The notes beneath the pieces are model-generated. The model was not told where the DNA came from. It saw only the letters and a program-made list of their open reading frames with translations, and ran no database searches. Shown in pieces: positions 40,359 through 46,862 of a stretch of 46,862 nucleotides of DNA. Origin of the DNA: DASVWH01 sp036389715 (GTDB lineage Bacteria > Acidobacteriota > Blastocatellia > Pyrinomonadales > Pyrinomonadaceae); contig DASVWH010000029.1 of the NCBI GenBank assembly GCA_036389715.1, forward strand, positions 1-46,862, read 5' to 3'. The translations under genes and the position numbers were made by a program. The first letter of the stretch is position 1, and each line of letters opens with the position of its first letter.

Positions 40359-42992
40359 TTATCCCGCGGGCCTGAGCACGCGCTTGATGGTCAGAGCGCC
40401 CATCTTGAAGACGAGGGCGCTGCGCAGGAGGTCGCGCGCGATGCGGCGGTATGAATACTGGCCGGAGATGGTGTCATGAAGAATGGTGTAAAGCTCCTGG
40501 TTGGTCTTGGCCATTTCGATGACGCCGTCCATCACGCCCGTGCTCATGCCCATCCGGCAGAGACGGCGCAGCGCCCGCCCGTGATAATGGTCTTCCGTCA
40601 GGTAGCGCAGGCGCGAGCCGTAGGCTTCGAGCGCGACGCCGTCAATGCCGCGTTCCATCATCACGTCGGCGGCGGTCGTGGCCGTTTGAATAGCGGTCGT
40701 GATGCCCATGCCCTTGAAGGGGCGCAGCCACCCCGTCGCGTCGCCGACCGCGACGAAGCGGTCCCAGGAGACGTGACGCGCATGACGCACGGGCCCGCGC
40801 CCTTCGTAGTAGTTGAGCTGCTGTAGATTGAAGCGCGGCAGCAGCGAGCGCACGCGCCTGTGCAGCAGAAAATCCTCCATGTCGGTCGAGCGCACTTCAC
40901 CCCCGGCGATGTTGACCAGGACGTGTCCCTGCTTCGGCGTGATCGCGCCGAACTCTATCCGCGGCAGATCGGATAGCAGGAATGCGTGAATCAAGCCGCC
41001 GAGCCGCTTCTCTATGTAGCGCTCATCGCAGGGCAGCTTGACGATGATCGAATGCATGTACTCCCCCGGACGACGATAGCGTGCGCGGCGCGGGCTGACC
41101 TGTTCGAGCACGGAGAGCATCCCGTCGTCGAGCCCGCAGGCGGCGACGATCATGTCGGCCGAATGCGAAGCCCCCTCGGAATAAACCCTGACGGGATGCT
41201 CCAGGTTGTCCGGGTGAAATTCGAGCCTCGTCACGCGGTCGTCGAGCACCTCCGCGCCCTCCTTCAAGGCGCGCTCCAACAGCATCTGGTCGAACTCCGA
41301 GCGCGAGACCATCAGGGCGGGCTCCTCTGTCGCGGGCGAGCGCAACTCGATCTCGCTGCGGTCGCCGTGCAGCCGGTAGCCCTTGATTGTCCGCTTAATC
41401 ATCCCGGCGGGCAGCTCTACGTCCAGCTTGTCGCGCAGGAGCGCGGCCGTCGGCGGCGCCAGCACGCCGATGCAGGGGTTGCGATGCCGCATGAATTGCT
41501 TCGGCTCGTAGATCGTCACGCGCAGCCGTATGCCGCGCGCCTTCGCATTGCGCAGCAGGCGAATGGCGCAGGCCGAGCCGCCGGGACCGCCGCCGACGAT
41601 GGCGACGCGCGAGCCGTCGCGCAGCCGCAAGCCCCTGACCGCCTGCCGCTCCGAGCGCGAGACGATGGCGCGCGCGCGATTGAAACTGAGCGCCCCGGCG
41701 CGCCCGACCATCCGTGCCGCCAGCCTCGGGTCGAGCGCGCGCATCAGGATTCGCTTGTAGGACTGATCGCCCGTGAAGGCCGCCAGGAGCGCGTTGGTCA
41801 AGAGCGCGCCCGGCCGGTTGAGCTTGCGCTCGGAACGGAGCACGGCGAAGTAGACGGGGGCCAGCAGCGGGTGCGGAAAGATGCGGTCGTAGATTTCAAA
41901 GAGCATCCGGCCGTAGATGTTGTCGCGCCCGAAGACGCGGTTGCACTGCCGCCAGAAATATTTCTCGAAGTCGTGCGCCGTCAGGCCGTGATTGATGACG
42001 CAGTCCACCGCGAGCCGGGCCGTGACCAGCGCCGACTCGACGCCGTTCTTCAAATACCTCGAATCGGAGGCATCGCCGACGATCACGAAACGCTCGCTGT
42101 AGGGCAGCCGCGCCGCTCCGAGCGCCACGCGCGGGTGGCAATGGCAGTCGAGCTTCCAGTCCGGCGGCAGGTAGTCACGGATGTAAGAGTCGCGCAGCAA
42201 ACGCTCCGTCACGACCACGTCCACGTCCTCGCCGATGGCCGTGACGGTCACGTGCTCGCCCTTCGGAATCAGCGCGACGTAGCGGATGTCTGGCTGCTTG
42301 AGGACGAAGAAGTGAATCATGTTATGGAGCTTCTCGCGCTGAAACTCCTGGTCCACGCGGGCTTCGATCACGCACGTCTTCCAGGTCGGCGGCGGGACGT
42401 AGCCGTAGAGCAGGCGATTGGCCAGCTGCGAATTGACGCCGAAGGCCCCGACTATCAGGTCGTGCTCGATGCGCGAGCCGTCGTGGAATTGCAGGGCCGG
42501 GCGGCGTTCGAGCGTCGTCGGCACGTCTATGTCGTGAACGTTCTGGGGAACGTGGCGCGCGCCGAGGCGCATCGCCTGTTCGAGCAGGAATTGATCGAAG
42601 CTGCGCGCCGCCTCCGGGTGCTCCGTGCTGACCGGACCGGCCCCGCGATAGACGCCGTAAATCTTCTGCGACGGGTCGTTGCTCAGGCGCGCGTAGGAGT
42701 CCTGGTAATGGACGACGTAGCCTTCGATCTCGTAGTGGATGACTTCGCGCGGGATGGTCGTCGTCGAGCGTTCGATCTCCTGGATGAGCTTATGGCCGAC
42801 AGCGCCCGCACACATGTTGCAGCCGGGCGCGCCCTTCTTGGCGAAATTCTTGCCGTCGTAGATGTCTACGCCGATATCGAGGCCGAGCGAGCGGGCGCGC
42901 CTGAGCAGTTCGATGGCGAAGAAGGAACCGGCCGGCCCCGCGCCGACGATGCCGACTGTGTTACCTGACTGGAGATAGGTCGGCTGCGACAT
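40359..42992 (-). CDS. tandem fusion of two FAD-dependent oxidoreductase (geranylgeranyl reductase-like) modules
   Basis: An 877-residue protein made of two similar flavoprotein modules. Module 1 starts TVGIVGAGPAGSFFAIELLR (GAGPAG at residues 17-22) and has GCNMCAGAV with two cysteines at about 58 and 61, and FVIVGDASDSRY. Module 2 starts VAIVGGGPGGSACAIRLLR (about residue 460) and has VAVGDATGWLRPFKGMGITT. The FAD GxGxxG, middle and late GD motifs are present in both. Both halves resemble the geranylgeranyl/menaquinone-type reductase family, which normally has one module. It lies upstream of the FeS/NrfD operon on the same strand, separated by element B4. Confidence 0.85.
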   Translation of the reverse strand: MSQPTYLQSGNTVGIVGAGPAGSFFAIELLRRARSLGLDIGVDIYDGKNFAKKGAPGCNMCAGAVGHKLIQEIERSTTTIPREVIHYEIEGYVVHYQDSYARLSNDPSQKIYGVYRGAGPVSTEHPEAARSFDQFLLEQAMRLGARHVPQNVHDIDVPTTLERRPALQFHDGSRIEHDLIVGAFGVNSQLANRLLYGYVPPPTWKTCVIEARVDQEFQREKLHNMIHFFVLKQPDIRYVALIPKGEHVTVTAIGEDVDVVVTERLLRDSYIRDYLPPDWKLDCHCHPRVALGAARLPYSERFVIVGDASDSRYLKNGVESALVTARLAVDCVINHGLTAHDFEKYFWRQCNRVFGRDNIYGRMLFEIYDRIFPHPLLAPVYFAVLRSERKLNRPGALLTNALLAAFTGDQSYKRILMRALDPRLAARMVGRAGALSFNRARAIVSRSERQAVRGLRLRDGSRVAIVGGGPGGSACAIRLLRNAKARGIRLRVTIYEPKQFMRHRNPCIGVLAPPTAALLRDKLDVELPAGMIKRTIKGYRLHGDRSEIELRSPATEEPALMVSRSEFDQMLLERALKEGAEVLDDRVTRLEFHPDNLEHPVRVYSEGASHSADMIVAACGLDDGMLSVLEQVSPRRARYRRPGEYMHSIIVKLPCDERYIEKRLGGLIHAFLLSDLPRIEFGAITPKQGHVLVNIAGGEVRSTDMEDFLLHRRVRSLLPRFNLQQLNYYEGRGPVRHARHVSWDRFVAVGDATGWLRPFKGMGITTAIQTATTAADVMMERGIDGVALEAYGSRLRYLTEDHYHGRALRRLCRMGMSTGVMDGVIEMAKTNQELYTILHDTISGQYSYRRIARDLLRSALVFKMGALTIKRVLRPAG

Positions 42993-43229
42993 AAAGTGAG
43001 TCTCGCGCGCCTTGCGACCGTCGGGAAATAGATTTTATCAAAGCCATTGAATGATAGGGGATTCGCGGGCCGGGCCTGATTTCCGCGTTGCGTTTTAAGG
43101 CCCAAGCATATGTGGCCCGCGCAAGCGCTGTCAATCTTTGCTGTCGAACGGGTCGTGGACCGGTTTGACGGCAGCGCCCTGTTAATTGCTCGCCGACAAT
43201 CTCAAACCGGCCCGCAATCGTGAAACGGT

Positions 43230-45824
43230 TCAGGGCACAAAGGTCTGTGTGCTGCTCCTGCCGACCAGGGAGGCCGAGACCGGGACATCGCCTGGGGCCG
43301 GTTGCCCCCACTGGCTGGACGAGCCCGCGCCGGTCGAGCTGTTGATGATGTACCAGACTCCCGTCGCCGCGCGCCAGATGGCGATGTCGGCGCGCCCGTC
43401 CACATCGTAATTACCGGGCACGGGAATGTCGCGTGGCTGGTCGCCCCACTGCTGAATCAGCCACCCGCTCCCGGAGCTTTTGACTATGTACCACCTGCCT
43501 CCCTGCGCCGGGCGGAAGATGGCCAGGTCAGCCTTTCCGTCGCCGTCATAATCGGCTGGCACTGGAACATCGCCCGGGACGTTGCCCCATTGCTGAACCA
43601 CTGCCGAGCCGGTTGAGCTGTTGATGACGTACCAGTGGCCGCCGTTCGCCGGGCGGAAGATAGCCAGGTCGGCTCGCTTGTCGCCGTCGTAATCGCAGGG
43701 CACTGGAATATCGCCCGGAACGTCGCCCCACTGCCGGATGAGGACTGAATTATTAGAGCTGTTGATGATGTACCAGTAGCCGTCGGCGGGCCTGAAGATG
43801 GCCAGGTCGGCCTTTCCGTCGCCGTCGTAATCGGCAGGCACGGGGATATCGCCCGCGATATTTCCCCACTGCGCCACCCTGACGGAATTGTTGGAGCTAT
43901 TGATGATATACCAGTGGCCTCCGTCGGACGGGCGAAAGATGGCGATGTCGGCCCGCTTGTCGCCGTCGTAATCGGCGGCGACGGGAATATCCCCGGAGAC
44001 ATCGCCCCAGGCGCGGACAGTCACAGAGTTGTTCGAGCTGTTAAGGATGAACCACTCGCTCGTCGAAGCGCGCCAGAGGGCCATGTCCGTTCGCCCGTCA
44101 CCGTCGAAATCGCCGCCTGACGGCGAGGCGTAGACGCCCGCGACCGACGGCCCCGGCGTGCCTGTAAAGTTAGCGCCCGCCCGGTCTGCGCTGAGGTCGG
44201 CGAAGGCCCTGCTCATCGGAGTGAAGGAGTAGCCCTGCCTGTAGGGCACGACAGCGTAATTGCCCCCCGCGGGCACTCTGAATAAGTAGTCGCCGTTGGA
44301 GTTGGTCGTCGTGCTGACCGCTCTAGTGCCGCTTAAGTTAACGGCCACGCCGCTCATCCCCCGGCCGTTGAGGTCCGTCACGCGCCCGCTAATGTTGTAG
44401 CCGAAGTTGTCTATGATCGTCAGGCTAACCGGGTTCGAGAGGTTTGATACCTGGCCGCTCGTCCCGACGACCTGGAATGTATAAGTGCCGGGAGCGGGCG
44501 GCGATGCGATTGAGACGTTGACGGTCAAAGCGCTGGCGGCCGTCCCGCCCGCGGCCGGTGTGACGGAGGCCGGGCTGAAGCCGCAACTAACGCCCGCGGG
44601 TAGTCCCGAACAGGTCAGCCGGATGTCGCTGCCGGAGAGATTGCCCGAAGTGACTGTGACCGATGCCTGACCGCTTTCACCCTGCGTGATTTGCAGCGAG
44701 GACGGTTCGACCGTGATGGAGAAGGCTGCCGCATCAATCGGGGTCAACAGGAATGCGTGCGGGTTATCCAGGTCACCGTTGACAGTCCCCAAGCCTACAA
44801 TCTGCCCGGTATTGTTGATGTCCGTGGCGCTGTTAAGCACCCACTCGGAGTTGGCCGGAATCAAGGTGTTGAGATCGGTCAAAGCTCCGCCGCTATAGAT
44901 GAAGGCGCGGCCCGGAGCCCCCGTCGGCACATATGTCCCGACTATCTCTCCCGCGCTGTTGATGCCAGCGGGTGCGCCGCCCTGGTCGCCAAGACTGCCG
45001 AGGTCCTGCATCATGCCATTGCTGTAAAGAAAGAGACGCGGCGATCTTCCGTCCGTCGTATTCGTGAAGCCTGTCACCACGCCGGAGTCGTTGATGGCCA
45101 TGGCTTCGCTGCACAAAGTGCCTGCGAGCGCGCCGATGTCCGTCATCACTCCACCGCTGTAGAGGAATGCGTGCCTGCATCCGGGCCTCTCCTGACTGGC
45201 AACGAAGCGTCCGACGACCTGGCCCGAAGCGTTAATGTCGGATGCACGGCTGTCCGCGCCGCCCAACTGTGCGCTCAGGTCTTGCATGCTCCCGTTGCTG
45301 TAGAGAAAGGCGTGCTCATACGTCGAGGTCAGAAAAGTGTTGGTCACGACGAGCTTGAATGACGCGCCGACGACCTGGCCCAGGCTGTTGATGCCGAAAG
45401 CGTAGCTTCCCGAATCGCCGGGGAGCGTGCCGAGGTCCTGCATATTGCCGTCGCCGTAAAGGAAGGCGTGCGGAGTCGTGCCGGTTTGAAGCTCCGAATA
45501 GCCCGTGACCTGGCCGGACGCATTGATGTCTGTGGCGGTGCTGCGCTGTCCGCCGAGCGTGCCGATGTCCGTCATCACTCCGCCGCTGTAGCGAAACGCA
45601 TGATAATGGTCAGGCCCGTCTTTGGTCAGGTACGAATAGCCCGCGACCTGGCTCGTGTCGTTGAGACCGAACGCCGCGCTCCGATTGCCGCCGAGCGTGC
45701 CGAGGTCCGTGACCGTGTAACGCGGAGCCTGTTGCAGTGTCGGAGCCGTCGCCGGATGCAAGCTCAATAAGGTCACGGCCGCCAGCAAAAGAGCCGGGAG
45801 AGTAAGCGTCCAACGGAAATTCAT
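43230..45824 (-). CDS. secreted HAF-repeat / FG-GAP (VCBS) repeat protein
   Basis: An 864-residue exported protein. A signal peptide (FRWTLTLPALLLAAVTLLSL) leads into HAF-type repeats to about residue 370 (units with DLGTLGG, HAFLYSGG and GQVVG). Residues about 375-480 are an Ig/BACON-like domain, and about 485-560 a carboxypeptidase-regulatory-like domain (NISGRVTDLNGRGMSGVAVN). The C-terminal 290 residues are FG-GAP repeats. Probably a cell-surface or secreted adhesin/enzyme-like protein; no catalytic residues seen. The gene has no good ribosome site visible and no strong terminator. Confidence 0.92.
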   Translation of the reverse strand: MNFRWTLTLPALLLAAVTLLSLHPATAPTLQQAPRYTVTDLGTLGGNRSAAFGLNDTSQVAGYSYLTKDGPDHYHAFRYSGGVMTDIGTLGGQRSTATDINASGQVTGYSELQTGTTPHAFLYGDGNMQDLGTLPGDSGSYAFGINSLGQVVGASFKLVVTNTFLTSTYEHAFLYSNGSMQDLSAQLGGADSRASDINASGQVVGRFVASQERPGCRHAFLYSGGVMTDIGALAGTLCSEAMAINDSGVVTGFTNTTDGRSPRLFLYSNGMMQDLGSLGDQGGAPAGINSAGEIVGTYVPTGAPGRAFIYSGGALTDLNTLIPANSEWVLNSATDINNTGQIVGLGTVNGDLDNPHAFLLTPIDAAAFSITVEPSSLQITQGESGQASVTVTSGNLSGSDIRLTCSGLPAGVSCGFSPASVTPAAGGTAASALTVNVSIASPPAPGTYTFQVVGTSGQVSNLSNPVSLTIIDNFGYNISGRVTDLNGRGMSGVAVNLSGTRAVSTTTNSNGDYLFRVPAGGNYAVVPYRQGYSFTPMSRAFADLSADRAGANFTGTPGPSVAGVYASPSGGDFDGDGRTDMALWRASTSEWFILNSSNNSVTVRAWGDVSGDIPVAADYDGDKRADIAIFRPSDGGHWYIINSSNNSVRVAQWGNIAGDIPVPADYDGDGKADLAIFRPADGYWYIINSSNNSVLIRQWGDVPGDIPVPCDYDGDKRADLAIFRPANGGHWYVINSSTGSAVVQQWGNVPGDVPVPADYDGDGKADLAIFRPAQGGRWYIVKSSGSGWLIQQWGDQPRDIPVPGNYDVDGRADIAIWRAATGVWYIINSSTGAGSSSQWGQPAPGDVPVSASLVGRSSTQTFVP
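43290..44120 (-). repeat. six tandem FG-GAP repeat units of 138-141 bp
   Basis: Six units of 46-47 residues, each with (D/N)(Y/F)DGDGRADIAIFRP-like start and WYIINSS. The DGKADLAIFRP and DKRAD(I/L)AIFRP forms alternate in the middle units, suggesting that a two-unit block was copied. The calcium-binding D-x-D-x-D pattern is kept except in the last unit (NYDVDGRAD). Confidence 0.8.
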
Positions 45825-46200
45825 AACTTGAGGCCTTTCAATGGTTTAGGGGTTGGCGGCGGTCGCTCGTCCGCTCGCTTGTTGGTTACGGGCCAGCATT
45901 ACCGGGGCGAAATGAGCGGCCCGCAACGCGTCGGCAGGAACTAGAAATAGAACCTCGTGCGGCCTCTGCTCAAGGGAGCGCAGGAGTGGCCAGATTATGC
46001 AACAGAAGCGACATGGAAAGCTATCCGCAAGGCTGCGTTGCCCCGCGCCGCTGCCCGTCACTGCTGGTCAGCGGCGTCTGTCTTCTACCGTACAGCCCGC
46101 CGGATTGATTTCAGGTAGATTGCCCTCCAACTCCTCTCCTGTTGGCCCCCAGTCCGAGTTCCCCGGCCATACTCACGCAGGCAACCGGGAGGGAAACCCT
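45825..46200. other. 376-bp divergent intergenic region, no gene seen
   Basis: Sits between the HAF gene (minus) and the dioxygenase gene (plus). No ORF, tRNA, hairpin terminator or repeat element of the A-E types was recognised. A GGGAGGG ribosome site precedes 46201. It presumably holds both promoters but no convincing -35/-10 pair was found. Confidence 0.6.
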
Positions 46201-46862
46201 ATGAAAACGCTGACCGACGACACCAGGATGATCGAGCAAGCGGCGGACCCGCGCATTACTTATCCATGCTACAAATCGTTCGACGAATTTATTGACGTAG
46301 AGAGATTAAAGTCGCTGGACGGCTACATCTCGGAGCGAATCAGAGAGCACATCCGCACGGCGCGCGACGATTATTTCCTGAACCTTCATAGGTTGAAGTC
46401 CTCGACGCCGGAAGTGCCCGGCGTGAGGGAAATCTGGCTGACGAGGACCAGGCGCGGCGTCCCCTACAATTACCTGGACCTCAACCGGCCGGAGCTGTGG
46501 CAGCAGACACCGGCCGCCGAAGAGTTTCGCCCGCTGATGGAGTTCATAGAGACCCTGCCCTTCAAGGCTACTGGAAGAATGCTCATCATCTATGACGAGG
46601 CGGGCACGCCCGTTCCCGCGCACAGGGACCACTTAAGCCCTGAACTCTGCCACGAGTTCATCTGGTTTCGCACGAACCTGGACAAGCCTTTCTACATGCT
46701 CAATCACAAAACGGATGAGCGGCTCTACGTCGAGACGTACAGCGCCTGGTTCGATACCGTCAACCAGTTTCACGGCAGCGACCCGCAGGATGGACTCTCT
46801 TTCAGCATCCGCGTCGACGGCCATTTCACGGACGAGTTCAAACGGCGCATCCCCGTCCCTGC
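46201..46862 (+). CDS. probable Fe(II)/2-oxoglutarate-dependent dioxygenase, partial
   Basis: The first 220 residues of an oxygenase-like protein cut by the window end. The facial triad HxD...H is His141, Asp143 (VPAHRDHL) and His191 (NQFHGSD), and Arg204 (FSIRVDG) sits 13 residues after the last His, as for the 2-oxoglutarate-binding arginine. The N-terminal 100 residues are helical. GGGAGGG precedes the ATG. Substrate unknown. It resembles aspartyl/asparaginyl hydroxylase or small-molecule hydroxylase branches; no neighbour in the window helps. Confidence 0.7.
   Translation, partial: MKTLTDDTRMIEQAADPRITYPCYKSFDEFIDVERLKSLDGYISERIREHIRTARDDYFLNLHRLKSSTPEVPGVREIWLTRTRRGVPYNYLDLNRPELWQQTPAAEEFRPLMEFIETLPFKATGRMLIIYDEAGTPVPAHRDHLSPELCHEFIWFRTNLDKPFYMLNHKTDERLYVETYSAWFDTVNQFHGSDPQDGLSFSIRVDGHFTDEFKRRIPVP

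Noticed and set aside
40986..42968. 660-codon open frame antisense to the tandem FAD oxidoreductase
   Set aside because: The opposite strand carries two clear FAD modules; the antisense translation is low-complexity Arg/Ala/Val/Asp-rich.

Overview
The window is a GC-rich bacterial chromosome segment without phage or transposon genes. The gene mix points to Acidobacteriota, most likely Blastocatellia-like: an Acidobacteria-type VWFA exported protein, a HAF/FG-GAP secreted repeat protein, a TPR protein with a Fis-type helix-turn-helix, and a fused gamma-alpha 2-oxoacid:ferredoxin oxidoreductase. This placement is inference from gene content; no rRNA gene is present.

Layout. 1-4914 (minus): a CoA-thioester catabolic operon with a canonical enoyl-CoA hydratase, a PaaG-like crotonase, an SDR, a RidA protein, a second atypical crotonase and an acyl-CoA dehydrogenase cut by the window edge. 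Nearly every intergenic gap here is filled by inverted arrays of 7-bp or 8-bp repeats. 5159-5257 (plus): a selenocysteine tRNA (selC) with its own promoter, followed by dprA and topA. 9414-14294 (minus): a 2-oxoacid:ferredoxin oxidoreductase operon (korA, korB) with an Uma2-type nuclease gene between the subunits and CBS-domain genes on both sides. 14404-19253: an Fe-S assembly region, with nifU-nifS (minus) diverging from mrp and a HesB/IscA gene (plus), then a GNAT gene and a [2Fe-2S] ferredoxin. 19511-25409 (plus): a PuuD-like membrane protein, an Fe/Mn-type SOD, a lipoprotein, a UDG-family protein, a membrane-anchored peroxiredoxin and a YgfZ/GcvT protein, largely redox and repair functions.

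25499-27354 holds the most unusual unit: a TPR/Fis-HTH regulator (minus) divergent from a 70-residue exported peptide gene (plus), with four TTGCAA boxes between them. 27454-33380 (minus): a VWFA exported protein, an ECF sigma factor with a cupin zinc anti-sigma factor, a TonB-C protein, a DUF2807 lipoprotein and a DUF445 membrane protein. 33445-40187 (minus): a membrane-bound molybdopterin oxidoreductase system (fused 4Fe-4S/NrfD subunit, catalytic subunit without a Tat signal, TorD-like chaperone) with a DinB protein and an unknown exported protein interposed. 40359-42992 (minus) is a tandem fusion of two FAD-dependent oxidoreductase modules. 43230-45824 (minus) is the HAF/FG-GAP secreted protein, and 46201-46862 (plus, cut) is a probable Fe(II)/2-oxoglutarate dioxygenase.

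Two things stand out as possibly undescribed: (i) the TPR/Fis regulator, exported peptide and TTGCAA boxes as a candidate peptide-linked regulatory unit, and (ii) a set of intergenic elements made of heptad or octad repeats in inverted arms around conserved cores, which fill the gaps between genes and in several cases supply the stop codon of the upstream gene.
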